This document shows positions 10,024 through 19,050 of a DNA stretch of 64,000 nucleotides, piece after piece. The stretch is from Rhizobium jaguaris (GTDB taxonomy: Bacteria > Pseudomonadota > Alphaproteobacteria > Rhizobiales > Rhizobiaceae), in the NCBI RefSeq assembly GCF_003627755.1, contig NZ_CP032694.1, positions 2,223,501 to 2,287,500 of the forward strand, given 5' to 3'. Each line of letters starts with the position of its first letter. Position 1 is the first letter of the stretch. The notes below the pieces were generated by a model. The model saw only the letters and a program-made list of their open reading frames with translations, was not told where the DNA came from and did not search any database. A program made the translations under genes and the position numbers.

Positions 10024-10644
10024 ATGCCAAATTTATCAGGATTTTACTTCGTTGCGGGGCGGGAATGTTTCTCCTCTCCGCCGCTCCTTCTGTTGCATGG
10101 CAGCGGAAGAAGCGAAGCGGAACTTATTCCGCTTGCAGATGAGGTTGCGCCACAACGGCCCTATATGTCTTTGCGCGGCGGCGTGGAATGGGACGATGGC
10201 TTTGCCTTTTTCCGTCGCAATCCCGACCGGAGCCTCGACTATGACGATCTCCGCGAGCAGACGGCTCTGCTCTGCCGGTTCCTGGACAGTACTATCGAAC
10301 AGCGCCTGTTAAGACAGTCTCCCATTTTGCTCGGCTTTTCCAACGGTGCGATCATGGCCGCATCGATTATGCACACCCGGCCTGACTTGGCATCGGGCGC
10401 TATCCTGTTACGGCCGTTGTCGCCCGCGCCGGGAGAAGCTTTCCCGTCGATTCCAGATCTGCCTGTCCTGATCACCGCAGGTGAAAATGATGAACGGCGG
10501 CATCCGGACGATTCGGCTCTTGTAAAAACTCAATTCGAAAACTGTCACGCGGACGTCAGCGGCTACGTGCTGCCGACGGGCCACTGCTTGCACGAGAGCG
10601 AAGCAGGCCTCATCCGCGATTGGCTCATACAGAAAGGCATATAA
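10024..10644 (+). CDS. Alpha/beta hydrolase (carboxylesterase/phospholipase-like)
   Basis: 206 residues with a serine-hydrolase layout: oxyanion region PPLLLLHGSGRSEAELIPLA, nucleophile elbow LLGFSNGAIMAA (Ser in GFSNG), acid in ITAGENDERRHP and a late His in LPTGHCLHESE. This pattern fits small carboxylesterases of the phospholipase/carboxylesterase (YpfH-like) group; the substrate is unknown. The next gene begins one base after its stop, so the two are co-translated. Confidence 0.8.
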   Translation: MPNLSGFYFVAGRECFSSPPLLLLHGSGRSEAELIPLADEVAPQRPYMSLRGGVEWDDGFAFFRRNPDRSLDYDDLREQTALLCRFLDSTIEQRLLRQSPILLGFSNGAIMAASIMHTRPDLASGAILLRPLSPAPGEAFPSIPDLPVLITAGENDERRHPDDSALVKTQFENCHADVSGYVLPTGHCLHESEAGLIRDWLIQKGI

Positions 10645-10645
10645 T

Positions 10646-10930
10646 ATGGCCCGGGAAACGCCCGTCAGCGTGGACGCCGTCGACGGCTATATCGCGGCGG
10701 CCTTCGAAACCGACGATCCGTCCTCCATTGCCAAGGCGCTCGGCGAAGTGGCGCGGACGCGCAACATGAGCAAGCTTGCCAAGGATGTCGGCATGAACCG
10801 TTCGGCTCTTTATCGGGCGCTGAGTGGTGACGGAAATCCGGAATTTGCGACCATCTTGAAGGTCGTCAAGGCGCTCGGCCTGAAACTGACCCCCGTACTG
10901 GCGGTCGAGCACGAATCCGACGCCGCCTGA
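10646..10930 (+). CDS. HigA-like addiction-module antidote protein, no adjacent toxin
   Basis: 94 residues with an Xre-type helix-turn-helix: SIAKALGEVARTRNMSKLAKD, then VGMNRSALYRALSGDGNPEF and TILKVVKALGLKLTPVLA. This matches the putative addiction-module antidote family, whose members normally follow a RelE/HigB-type toxin of about 100 residues. Here the upstream partner is an alpha/beta hydrolase that ends one base before, and no toxin-like ORF is present on either side. It may be a solitary regulator or a remnant of a toxin-antitoxin pair. Confidence 0.78.
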   Translation: MARETPVSVDAVDGYIAAAFETDDPSSIAKALGEVARTRNMSKLAKDVGMNRSALYRALSGDGNPEFATILKVVKALGLKLTPVLAVEHESDAA

Positions 10931-10952
10931 TCTCAGCGGCCATCGGCATCCG

Positions 10953-11342
10953 TCAGACGGCGGGAGCGGCCTGACGTTGCGCTGCCAAAGCAGCGAGGTC
11001 GGCAGGCTTCAGTTCTACGGATTCGCCGCAGCCGCAAGCCGACGTCTGGTTCGGATTGGTGAAGGTGAAGCCAGAGCGCAGCGTCGTGGTCTCGAAACCC
11101 ATCTCGGTGCCAAGCAGATAAAGCACTGCCGACGGCTCGACCCATACCTTGGCGCCATTGCGCTCGATGAGGTCGTCCTTGGCATTCGGCTCGGTCACCA
11201 GGTCGATGGTATATTCCATCCCGGCGCAGCCGCCCTTCTTGATGCCGACGCGAACGCCCTTGGCATCAGGGCCGGAATTCTCGACGATCGCCTTGACGCG
11301 CGCTGCCGCGTCATCCGTCATGCTCATCACTGCAAAGCCCAT
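10953..11342 (-). CDS. sufA: A-type iron-sulfur carrier/scaffold SufA
   Basis: 129 residues from the ATG at 11342 (GGAGAA seven bases upstream); a longer reading to 11363 lacks support. Three conserved cysteines bind the cluster: Cys39 in KGGCAGMEY and Cys103/Cys105 in TSACGCGES. It accepts and delivers Fe-S clusters from SufBCD. Last gene of the iscS-suf operon, convergent with the antitoxin gene, leaving a 22-base gap. Confidence 0.92.
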   Translation of the reverse strand: MGFAVMSMTDDAAARVKAIVENSGPDAKGVRVGIKKGGCAGMEYTIDLVTEPNAKDDLIERNGAKVWVEPSAVLYLLGTEMGFETTTLRSGFTFTNPNQTSACGCGESVELKPADLAALAAQRQAAPAV

Positions 11343-11418
11343 GGGCTTATTCTCCTTCCACAACCGGGTTCAAGATCCGGTGCTTCGAGTCATAATGTAA
11401 AGCGGGCGGCTTAAACCT

Positions 11419-11799
11419 TCAATACCAGCCTACCGCTACCTGCGCCTCTTCCGACATGCGATCCGGTGTCCACGGCGGGTCGAAGGTCATGGCAACCTCG
11501 ACGCCGGAGACGCCTTCGACGGCGCCGACCGCATTTTCGACCCATCCGGGCATTTCGCCGGCGACCGGGCAACCCGGCGCGGTCAGCGTCATGACGATCT
11601 TCACCATGCGATCATCTTCGATATCGATCTTGTAGACCAGACCGAGTTCGAAGATATCGGCGGGAATTTCAGGGTCATAGACCGTTTTCAGCGCGGAGAT
11701 GACGTCATCGCTGAGGCGAGCCAGCTCGGCCTCGGGAATGCTGGAATGCACGATGCCCTCGCGCACGTCGATCTTCTGTTCGCTTTCATCGAGTGACAT
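11419..11799 (-). CDS. sufT: SufT, MIP18/DUF59 family Fe-S assembly factor
   Basis: 126 residues of the DUF59 (MIP18) family: VISALKTVYDPEIPADIFEL, GLVYKIDIED, TLTAPGCPVAGEMPGWVENA (conserved Cys in APGCP) and VEVAMTFDPPWTPDRMSEEA. SufT proteins support Fe-S cluster maturation. It lies between sufS and sufA, as expected for an alphaproteobacterial suf operon, 11 bases after sufS. Confidence 0.92.
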   Translation of the reverse strand: MSLDESEQKIDVREGIVHSSIPEAELARLSDDVISALKTVYDPEIPADIFELGLVYKIDIEDDRMVKIVMTLTAPGCPVAGEMPGWVENAVGAVEGVSGVEVAMTFDPPWTPDRMSEEAQVAVGWY

Positions 11800-11810
11800 C
11801 GCTTGCCTCC

Positions 11811-13052
11811 TCAGGCAAAGAATTTACGCGCATATTCCAGCGCATCGGCCAGGGCATCCACCTCGGCACGGGTATTATACATGCCGAATGATGCACGGCA
11901 TGTGGAGGTGACGCCGAAGCGTTTCAAGAGCGGCTGGGCACAATGGGTGCCCGCGCGCACGGCGACGCCCTGACGGTCGATCACCATCGAGACGTCGTGG
12001 GAATGAATACCCGCAAGTTCGAAGGAGAAGATACCGCCTTTGCCAGGTGCCGTGCCGAAAATGCGTAAGGAATTGATCTCCCGCAGCCGTTCCGCTGCGT
12101 AGACCGCGAGATCGGCCTCGTGCCGGGCGATTGCCTCGCGGCCGACGCTCTCCATGTAATCGAGCGCGACGCCAAGCCCGATCGCCTGCACGATGGGCGG
12201 TGTACCCGCCTCGAAACGGTGCGGCGGATCGTTATAGGTGACCTTATCTTCGGTGACGTCGAAGATCATCTCACCGCCGCCCTGGAAGGGCCGCATCTCG
12301 CGAAGCCTGTCCTTCTTGCCGTAAAGCATACCGATCCCCGAAGGGCCGTAGAGCTTGTGGCCGGTCATGACGTACCAGTCGCAATCGATGTCCTGTACAT
12401 CGAGGGGCAGGTGCACGGCGCCCTGCGATCCATCGATCAACACGGGAATACCGCGCTCATGGGCGATCCGGCAGATTTCCTTGACCGGAACGACGGTGCC
12501 GAGCGCATTCGACATATGGGTGATGGCGACGAGCTTGGTGCGTTCCGTCAGGCTCTTTTCGAAGTCCTCAATGTGGAAAGCGCCGTCATCGTCGACCGGC
12601 ACCCAGACCAGTTTGGCGCCCTGCCGCTCGCGGATGAAATGCCAGGGCACGACGTTGGAATGATGCTCCATGATCGAAAGCACGATCTCGTCGCCTTCGC
12701 TGAGCTTGGGCATGCCCCAGCCATAGGCGACGGTATTGATCGCCTCGGTCGAGTTCTTGGTGAAGACGATATCATCCACTGACGGCGCATTCAGAAAGCG
12801 GCGCACCTTTTCGCGCGCAGCCTCATAAGCCTCGGTGGCGGCATTGGAGAGAAAGTGCAGCCCGCGGTGCACGTTGGCATATTCGCGGGAATAGGCGTGC
12901 GACACCGCGTCGATCACGACCTGCGGCTTCTGTGCTGATGCACCATTGTCGAGATAGACCAGCGGTTTGCCATGGACGGTCGTCGACAGGATCGGAAAAT
13001 CCCGGCGGATCGCTTCGACGTCATAGGCGGTGGCTGGTACGATCTTGTCCAC
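11811..13052 (-). CDS. sufS: Cysteine desulfurase SufS (group II)
   Basis: 413 residues from a GTG at 13052 with GGAG eight bases upstream, 14 bases after sufD; the longer open frame to 13265 only shadows sufD. PLP Lys is K233 in VMTGHKLYGPSG; the active-site Cys is C371 in RAGTHCAQPL, in the group II context. Other landmarks: LVYLDNGASAQKPQ, NVHRGLHFLS, FTKNSTEAIN, HHSNVVPWH. It removes sulfur from cysteine to feed SufBCD. It is a different subgroup from the IscS-like enzyme at the head of the operon. Confidence 0.95.
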   Translation of the reverse strand: MDKIVPATAYDVEAIRRDFPILSTTVHGKPLVYLDNGASAQKPQVVIDAVSHAYSREYANVHRGLHFLSNAATEAYEAAREKVRRFLNAPSVDDIVFTKNSTEAINTVAYGWGMPKLSEGDEIVLSIMEHHSNVVPWHFIRERQGAKLVWVPVDDDGAFHIEDFEKSLTERTKLVAITHMSNALGTVVPVKEICRIAHERGIPVLIDGSQGAVHLPLDVQDIDCDWYVMTGHKLYGPSGIGMLYGKKDRLREMRPFQGGGEMIFDVTEDKVTYNDPPHRFEAGTPPIVQAIGLGVALDYMESVGREAIARHEADLAVYAAERLREINSLRIFGTAPGKGGIFSFELAGIHSHDVSMVIDRQGVAVRAGTHCAQPLLKRFGVTSTCRASFGMYNTRAEVDALADALEYARKFFA

Positions 13053-13066
13053 GAGCGTTGCTCCAA

Positions 13067-14341
13067 TCAGGCATGCTTTTCGAGCCAGGCCGAGATGACG
13101 CCTTCCAGCGCCTCGACCAGGGTTTCGTCTTCCAGCTCTTCGACGATCTCGGCCACGAAGGCGTTGACCAGCATGGCACGAGCCTTGTTCTTCGGAACGC
13201 CGCGCGCCATCATGTAGTACAGATGGTTGGCGTCGATATCGGCGACAGTGGCGCCATGGCCGCACTGCACGTCGTCGGCAAAGATTTCGAGCTCCGGCTT
13301 GACGGAGAACTCGGCGTCATCGGACATCAGCAGCGTATTGCAGGCCATGCGGGCATCGGTCTTCTGCGCATCCGGTGCCACGCGGATCATGCCCTGGAAG
13401 ACGCCGCGGGCGCGGTCGAACACCACATTGCGCACGATCTCCGTCGATCCCGTGTGCGGCACGTTGTGGCCAAGCGCCAGCGTCACATCCGTATGCGTGT
13501 CCCCGCCGAGCAGATTGATGCCACGCAGCACGAGGTCGGAGCCCTCGCCCGTGACCTTCACATGCAGCTCCTGACGAACCAGCTTGCCGCCGGCGTTGAT
13601 GACGAACAACTTCAGCTTGGCATCCGCGCCAAGATCGACGCGGATCTGGCCGAGATGCGTATCCTCAGTTCCCTGCTCTTGCAGGATGATCCAGGTCACT
13701 TCGGCACCTTTGCCGATCTTGACGTCGCTGACCGAGGAGACCAGTGCCGCGGCACCGGGCACGGCCTCGTGGCGCTCGATTACGGTCGCCTTGACATTGG
13801 CGCCGAACGAGACTGGCAGGCGGCTGTGAATTTGGCCGCCCGCGTGGACGAACTGAATCTCCAGCGGCGCATCGAGTTCGGTGCCATCGGGAAATTCGAT
13901 GACATAGCCGTCCCGTACGAAGCTGCCGTTGATACGGCCGATGGCGTCGTCCCTGCCAAGCGCGGTCAGGCCGGCGGCTGCGGTACCATCCGCCAAACTA
14001 TCGGCATAGCGGCTGACAACCAGGCCATCGACGGAAGTCTTGCCGGTCACGCTGCCCTGCAGAACCGGCAGCACAGCCGAACCGGGGACGGTCGGCGACA
14101 AGGGTTCGACATTGCCGGAGCCGAGGTCGGTCGGAACCGATCGCAGCAGGCTCTTGAAATCGGTATAGTGCCAGGACTCGAAACGACGCGTCGGCAGGCC
14201 GGCGGTCTTGAGATCGTCCAGCAGGCGGTCGCGGACGGCGAGCACGTCGCCATCTCCCGGCAAATCGCCCAATTGGTCGTTATACGCCTCGATCAGCGCC
14301 GTCTCCGCGGCGGTCAGGCGGCTCGTCGTCTGAATGTTCAT
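13067..14341 (-). CDS. sufD: Fe-S cluster assembly protein SufD
   Basis: 424 residues from the ATG at 14341 with AAGGAG upstream; the frame is open to 14413 without family support. The N-terminal helical part (ETALIEAYNDQL) leads to the beta-helix core, ending in the SufB/SufD signature GHGATVADIDANHLYYMMARG and VPKNKARAMLVNAFVAEI. It forms the SufBC2D scaffold complex with SufB and SufC. Located between sufC and sufS. Confidence 0.95.
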   Translation of the reverse strand: MNIQTTSRLTAAETALIEAYNDQLGDLPGDGDVLAVRDRLLDDLKTAGLPTRRFESWHYTDFKSLLRSVPTDLGSGNVEPLSPTVPGSAVLPVLQGSVTGKTSVDGLVVSRYADSLADGTAAAGLTALGRDDAIGRINGSFVRDGYVIEFPDGTELDAPLEIQFVHAGGQIHSRLPVSFGANVKATVIERHEAVPGAAALVSSVSDVKIGKGAEVTWIILQEQGTEDTHLGQIRVDLGADAKLKLFVINAGGKLVRQELHVKVTGEGSDLVLRGINLLGGDTHTDVTLALGHNVPHTGSTEIVRNVVFDRARGVFQGMIRVAPDAQKTDARMACNTLLMSDDAEFSVKPELEIFADDVQCGHGATVADIDANHLYYMMARGVPKNKARAMLVNAFVAEIVEELEDETLVEALEGVISAWLEKHA

Positions 14342-14363
14342 CGACGTCTCCTTTCCGCCCCGA

Positions 14364-15119
14364 TCAGGCCGCAGCCCCGATGATGTCGGCATAGCCGTTG
14401 GCTTCAAGCTCATGCGCCAGCGTCTTGTCGCCCGACTTGATCACCTGTCCCTTGTAGAGCACGTGAACGGTGTCGGGGATGATATAGTCAAGCAGGCGCT
14501 GGTAGTGGGTGATGACGATCACGGCGCGGTCAGGCGAACGCAGCGAGTTGACGCCGTCGGCGACGATCTTCAGCGCATCGATATCGAGACCGGAGTCGGT
14601 TTCGTCCAGCACGCAAAGCTGCGGCTCCAGGAGCGCCATCTGCAGGATTTCGGCGCGCTTCTTCTCGCCGCCGGAGAAGCCGACGTTCAGCGGGCGCTTC
14701 AGCATCTCGGTGTTGATGTGCAGCTTGCCGGCGGCGTCCTTGACGCGGCGCATGAAATCCGGTGTCGTCAGTTCGGCTTCGCCGCGCGCCTTGCGCTGCT
14801 CGTTCATCGCCACCTTCAGGAATTGCATGGTGGCAACGCCGGGGATCTCGACCGGATACTGGAAGGCCAGGAAGATGCCCTTGGCGGCGCGCTCGGCAGC
14901 GTCGAGTTCCAGAATGCTTTCGCCGTTGTAGAGGATGTCACCCTCGGTGACTTCGTAATCTTCGCGGCCGGAAAGAATATAGGAGAGCGTCGACTTGCCG
15001 GAGCCGTTCGGCCCCATGATGGCAGCCACTTCGCCTGCCTTCACCGTAAGGTCCAGGCCGCGGATGATCTCGGTGCCGTCTTCGGCGATACGGGCGTGCA
15101 GGTTCTTGATTTCAAGCAT
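14364..15119 (-). CDS. sufC: SufC, ATPase of the SufBCD complex
   Basis: 251 residues of an ABC-type ATPase: Walker A GPNGSGKST near residue 36, SufC-typical insertion with FLAFQYPVEIPGVATMQFL, signature FSGGEKKRAEILQ and Walker B LCVLDETDSGLD. ATP hydrolysis drives rearrangement of the SufB-SufD scaffold. Cytosolic; no membrane partner. 22 bases upstream of sufD and 74 downstream of sufB. Confidence 0.96.
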   Translation of the reverse strand: MLEIKNLHARIAEDGTEIIRGLDLTVKAGEVAAIMGPNGSGKSTLSYILSGREDYEVTEGDILYNGESILELDAAERAAKGIFLAFQYPVEIPGVATMQFLKVAMNEQRKARGEAELTTPDFMRRVKDAAGKLHINTEMLKRPLNVGFSGGEKKRAEILQMALLEPQLCVLDETDSGLDIDALKIVADGVNSLRSPDRAVIVITHYQRLLDYIIPDTVHVLYKGQVIKSGDKTLAHELEANGYADIIGAAA

Positions 15120-15193
15120 AGTAGAATCCTATCGAAGGAATGAAGGTGCGGCGCGCCGCTTGCGCGCCTGAAGCATGTCTCTTATCGAAGGCT

Positions 15194-16663
15194 TTAGCCG
15201 ACGCTGCCTTCCAGCGAGATGCCGATCAGCTTCTGTGCCTCGACGGCGAACTCCATCGGCAGTTCCTGCAGGACTTCCTTGACGAAGCCGTTGACGATCA
15301 ACGCGATCGCCGCTTCTTCGGGAATGCCACGCTGCAGGCAGTAGAACAACTGATCTTCGGAGATCTTCGACGTGGTGGCTTCGTGCTCGAACTGCGCGGT
15401 CGAGTTCTTCGCCTCGATATAGGGCACCGTATGTGCACCACACTTGTCGCCGATTAGCAGCGAATCGCACTGTGTGAAGTTGCGGGCATTCGAAGCGCGG
15501 CGGTGGGCCGAGACCTGGCCGCGATAGGTGTTCTGCGAGACGCCGGCGGCGATGCCCTTGGAGATGATGCGGCTCGATGTGTTCTTGCCGAGATGGAGCA
15601 TCTTGGTGCCGCTGTCGACCTGCTGATGGCCGTTGGATACTGCGATCGAGTAGAACTCGCCGCGGCTGTCGTCGCCGCGCAGGATGCAGGACGGGTATTT
15701 CCAGGTGATTGCCGAACCGGTCTCGACCTGCGTCCAGGAGATCTTCGAACGATCGCCGCGGCAATCGCCGCGCTTGGTGACGAAGTTGTAGATGCCGCCC
15801 TTGCCGTGCTTGTCGCCCGGATACCAGTTCTGGACGGTCGAATACTTGATTTCGGCGTCGTCCAGGGCAATCAGCTCGACCACAGCCGCATGCAGCTGGT
15901 TTTCATCACGCTGCGGCGCGGTGCAGCCTTCGAGATAAGAGACATAGGCTCCCTCTTCGGCGATGATCAGCGTGCGCTCGAACTGGCCGGTGTTCTTTTC
16001 GTTGATGCGGAAATAGGTGGAGAGCTCCATCGGGCACCGCACGCCCTTCGGCACGAAGACGAAGGAGCCGTCGGTGAAGACAGCCGAATTCAGCGTCGCA
16101 TAGAAATTATCGGTCGTCGGCACGACGGAGCCGAGATATTTGCGCACGAGTTCAGGGTGTTCGCGGATGGCTTCCGATATCGACATGAAGATCACGCCGA
16201 CCTTCTTCAGCTCTTCCTTGAAGGTCGTAACCACCGAGACCGAATCGAACACAGCGTCGACGGCGATCTTCGACTGCTTGACGCCGGCGAGGATCTCCTG
16301 CTCACGCAAGGGGATGCCGAGCTTCTCATAGACCTTCAGCAGTTCCGGATCGACCTCGTCGAGCGACGTCGGGCCGGAGGTGCTCTTCGGCGCAGCGTAA
16401 TAGTGGATGTCGTTGAAGTCGATCTTCGGATACTCGACGCGGGCCCAAGTCGGCTCTTCCAGCGTCAGCCAGCGGCGGTAAGCCCCGAGACGCCATTCCA
16501 GCATCCATTCCGGCTCCCGCTTCTTGGCCGAAATCAAGCGGATGATATCCTCGGACAAGCCCTTGGGAGCCTTGTCCATTTCGATCGTGGTTTCAAAACC
16601 GTATTTATACTGGTCCACGTCGATCTGGCGAACCTGATCGACTGTTTCCTGGACTGCAGGCAT
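15194..16663 (-). CDS. sufB: Fe-S cluster scaffold protein SufB
   Basis: 489 residues from the ATG at 16663 with GGAG upstream; reading from 16708 adds an unsupported extension. Typical SufB landmarks: [93 protein letters not shown] and [20 protein letters not shown]. It assembles nascent Fe-S clusters with SufC and SufD. A 148-base gap separates it from iscS upstream. Confidence 0.96.
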   Translation of the reverse strand: MPAVQETVDQVRQIDVDQYKYGFETTIEMDKAPKGLSEDIIRLISAKKREPEWMLEWRLGAYRRWLTLEEPTWARVEYPKIDFNDIHYYAAPKSTSGPTSLDEVDPELLKVYEKLGIPLREQEILAGVKQSKIAVDAVFDSVSVVTTFKEELKKVGVIFMSISEAIREHPELVRKYLGSVVPTTDNFYATLNSAVFTDGSFVFVPKGVRCPMELSTYFRINEKNTGQFERTLIIAEEGAYVSYLEGCTAPQRDENQLHAAVVELIALDDAEIKYSTVQNWYPGDKHGKGGIYNFVTKRGDCRGDRSKISWTQVETGSAITWKYPSCILRGDDSRGEFYSIAVSNGHQQVDSGTKMLHLGKNTSSRIISKGIAAGVSQNTYRGQVSAHRRASNARNFTQCDSLLIGDKCGAHTVPYIEAKNSTAQFEHEATTSKISEDQLFYCLQRGIPEEAAIALIVNGFVKEVLQELPMEFAVEAQKLIGISLEGSVG

Positions 16664-16811
16664 GTCGTTCTCCAATCTCGCCGGATCCAAGGTCCGGCAG
16701 CTTGTCAACGTTGCGGCAGACTGAAATGTCTACCATGTATGTAGTCGGCCAAAAGGGACTTTTCAGCCCGCTTGGCAAGCGGAAATTTGTGTTTCCGCAA
16801 ATTTGTGGCCA

Positions 16812-17978
16812 TTAGGCCGCAGCGCCGGCAGCTTTACGCCGTCCCGCAATTCTGGCAAAGGCGGCAATTGCCCGATCGACATCCTCTTCGGTCGTCGTAA
16901 AACCGAGCGAAATACGCAGCGCCCCGAGCTTGGGATCGCAGCCCATTGCCACGAGCACATGGCTTTCACCCACCTTGCCGGAGGAGCAGGCCGAGCCTGC
17001 CGAAATCGCCAGCCCTTCGAGATCGAAGGCGATCTGTCCGGTTTCGGACTTCAGCCCCGGCAGGGTGAAGAAACTGGTATTGGGCACGCGTGGACCGTCC
17101 TTGCCATGAATGATGACATCGGGTGCGGCAAGCAGCATGCCCTCTTCCAGCCGGTCACGGAGTTTTTCAACTGCCGCATTGCGACCGTCGAACTCGGCGA
17201 CGGCGGCGGCAGCGGCGGCGCCAAAGCCCATGACAGCCAGCGCATTCTCCGTGCCGGAGCGATGTCCCTTTTCCTGCCCGCCGCCATGAATCAGCGGCTT
17301 CGGCATCAACATTTCGCCGCGCGACACGAGCGCGCCCGCCCCTTTCGGTCCGCCGATCTTGTGCGACGAGACGATGAGGAAATCCGCGCCGATCGCTTTG
17401 ATGTCGAGCAGAACCCGGCCGGCTGCCTGCACGGCATCGACGACAAACACGCCGCCGAATGCCTGAACGATCTTTGCCGCTTCGTATACGGGCTGGAGAA
17501 TACCGGTTTCATTGTTGGCGAGCATGATCGCCACCATCGGCAGCCCGCTTGCCTTGTCGTGCGTCGAAAGCATCGCTTCCAGCGCAGCAAGATCGACGAC
17601 GCCGTTCGAAGTAACTGGAATTTCGCTGATCTTTTCCTTTGGAAACCGGCCGCCTTCCAGCACGGCGGGATGCTCGATGGCCGATATATAGAGATGGTCG
17701 ATTACAAGCGGCGTACGGCCCATGCGGAATTCCGGCGTCAGCACCATGTTGGCAGCTTCCGTCGCGCCGCTGGTGAAGACGACATGGGCCGGCTCGGCGC
17801 CCGTCAGACTTGCGACTTGCCGGCGCGCGGCCTCGATCGCCGCCCGTGTGGCGCGGCCTTCGCCATGAACGGAATTGGGGTTTCCATAGAGGTCCAAGGC
17901 ATGCAACATTGCATCGCGCGCCGCCGGATGAAGCGGTGCGGTGGCATTCCAGTCGAGATAAAGGCGCGTTGCCGCCAT
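16812..17978 (-). CDS. Cysteine desulfurase, IscS/NifS-like (group I)
   Basis: 388 residues. N-terminal YLDWNATAPLHPAARDAML, PLP Lys K207 in IVSSHKIGGPKGAG, and active Cys C331 on the longer mobile loop AISAGSACSSGKVGESHVL, typical of group I (IscS/NifS) enzymes. It heads the suf operon, so the operon carries two desulfurases of different groups, as in Agrobacterium, where the order is described as sufS2-B-C-D-S1-X-A. It is divergent from the hydrolase at 18212, with an iron-box promoter between. Confidence 0.93.
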   Translation of the reverse strand: MAATRLYLDWNATAPLHPAARDAMLHALDLYGNPNSVHGEGRATRAAIEAARRQVASLTGAEPAHVVFTSGATEAANMVLTPEFRMGRTPLVIDHLYISAIEHPAVLEGGRFPKEKISEIPVTSNGVVDLAALEAMLSTHDKASGLPMVAIMLANNETGILQPVYEAAKIVQAFGGVFVVDAVQAAGRVLLDIKAIGADFLIVSSHKIGGPKGAGALVSRGEMLMPKPLIHGGGQEKGHRSGTENALAVMGFGAAAAAAVAEFDGRNAAVEKLRDRLEEGMLLAAPDVIIHGKDGPRVPNTSFFTLPGLKSETGQIAFDLEGLAISAGSACSSGKVGESHVLVAMGCDPKLGALRISLGFTTTEEDVDRAIAAFARIAGRRKAAGAAA

Positions 17979-18125
17979 AATCTTCTTCCTGCCTGACGAA
18001 GCATTATTCCGCCCGGCTCATTTTCCTTGAAATTTCAGCCGGGCATGCCTTATGACACGTTCCACAAACCGTCGAACAAACAACACGTGGAAGTTCGCGC
18101 CAAGTTTCGAACTGTTCTAAACTGC

Positions 18126-18159
18126 GTTCTAGAAAAGATGAGCGCAATAGTCAAGTCAA
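18126..18159 (-). promoter_or_regulatory. Promoter of the iscS-suf operon
   Basis: On the minus strand TTGACT (18154-18149) is followed by a 17-base spacer and TAGAAC (18131-18126). A second overlapping TTGACT lies at 18159-18154. The transcript would start about 140 bases upstream of iscS. The iron box at 18139-18153 covers the -35 end and spacer, so a bound repressor would block polymerase. Confidence 0.5.
18139..18153. promoter_or_regulatory. Candidate RirA iron-responsive operator (IRO box, TGA-N9-TCA)
   Basis: TGAGCGCAATAGTCA fits TGA-N9-TCA exactly. In rhizobia the Rrf2-family regulator RirA is known to repress iron genes and the suf operon through such boxes when iron is replete. Its position over the predicted iscS promoter strengthens the call; the motif is short, so binding is an inference. 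Confidence 0.6.
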
Positions 18160-18211
18160 CTTACTGCTTCCCACATGGTTTGAACGCAGAAAAAGAAGAG
18201 CCGGAGTATCG

Positions 18212-18889
18212 ATGCCCGAAGTTATTTTCAACGGCCCCGCAGGCCGCCTTGAAGGCCGCTATCAGCCCTCCAAGGAAAAGAGCGCCCCGATCGCGATCAT
18301 CCTGCACCCGCATCCGCAGTTTGGCGGCACGATGAACAATCAGGTCGTCTACCAACTCTTCTACATGTTCCAGAAGCGCGGCTTTACGACGCTGCGCTTC
18401 AATTTCCGCGGCATTGGCCGCAGCCAGGGCGAATTCGACCACGGCGCTGGTGAGTTGTCGGACGCTGCCTCGGCACTTGACTGGGTGCAGAGCCTGCATC
18501 CGGATTCGAAAAGCTGCTGGGTCGCCGGCTATTCCTTCGGCGCCTGGATCGGCATGCAGCTTCTGATGCGCCGTCCGGAAATCGAAGGCTTCATGTCGAT
18601 CGCGCCGCAGCCGAACATCTACGATTTCTCGTTTCTGGCGCCCTGCCCGTCGTCCGGCCTGATCATCAACGGTGATTCCGACAAGGTCGCCCCGGAAAAG
18701 GACGTCAACGGCCTTGTCGAAAAACTGAAGACGCAAAAGGGCATCCTCATCACCCACAGGATCGTCCCCGGCGCCAACCACTTCTTCAACGGCCAGGTCG
18801 ACACATTGCTCGGCGAATGCGAAGACTACCTCGATCGTCGTCTGAACGGCGAATTGGTGCCGGAACCGGCAGCCAAGCGGATCAGGTGA
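18212..18889 (+). CDS. Alpha/beta hydrolase, KTN/prolyl-oligopeptidase-like family
   Basis: 225 residues, alpha/beta-hydrolase fold. N-terminal strand region IAIILHPHPQFGGTMNNQVV, then RFNFRGIGRSQGEFDHGAGE, nucleophile elbow VAGYSFGAWIGMQ (Ser in GYSFG), acid in INGDSDKVAPE and His in VPGANHFFNGQ. All three catalytic elements are present. This group is widespread and often annotated only as a hydrolase; its substrate is unknown. Divergent from iscS-suf. Confidence 0.8.
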   Translation: MPEVIFNGPAGRLEGRYQPSKEKSAPIAIILHPHPQFGGTMNNQVVYQLFYMFQKRGFTTLRFNFRGIGRSQGEFDHGAGELSDAASALDWVQSLHPDSKSCWVAGYSFGAWIGMQLLMRRPEIEGFMSIAPQPNIYDFSFLAPCPSSGLIINGDSDKVAPEKDVNGLVEKLKTQKGILITHRIVPGANHFFNGQVDTLLGECEDYLDRRLNGELVPEPAAKRIR

Positions 18890-18904
18890 TTTATCTTCTC
18901 GCCT

Positions 18905-19033
18905 CGGGGAGAAGGTGCCCGAAGGGCGGATGAGGGCTTGTCGCATCGCGGCACGCGGTTTGAGATACCATCAAGAGAGCCCTCACCTCCCAATACACCC
19001 CCTCAACCCGAGCTTCGCTCGACCTTCTCCCCG
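18905..19033. repeat. Intergenic inverted-repeat element
   Basis: CGGGGAGAAGGT (18905-18916) and ACCTTCTCCCCG (19022-19033) are perfect 12-bp inverted repeats; an inner pair ATGAGGGC (18930) and GCCCTCA (18979) nests inside. The wording (GGAGAAGGTGCCCGAAGGGC, GGATGAGGG) is familiar from dispersed rhizobial elements. It lies between convergent genes and may also end both transcripts. Confidence 0.5.
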
Positions 19034-19050
19034 TTGGGTGAAGGTATGAG

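Noticed and set aside
10931..10952. Possible HigB/RelE toxin near the antitoxin gene
   Set aside because: Only 22 bases before the convergent sufA; no toxin-like ORF on either strand within 1 kb.
13053..13265. N-terminal extension of sufS
   Set aside because: The extension is the sufD coding region in another frame; SufS homologues begin at the GTG at 13052.
15503..16744. 413-codon plus-strand frame opposite sufB
   Set aside because: Antisense shadow; sufB is unmistakable on the other strand.
16664..16811. Second promoter or iron box between iscS and sufB
   Set aside because: TTGACA-like and AAATTTG repeats exist, but no convincing -10 or TGA-N9-TCA match.
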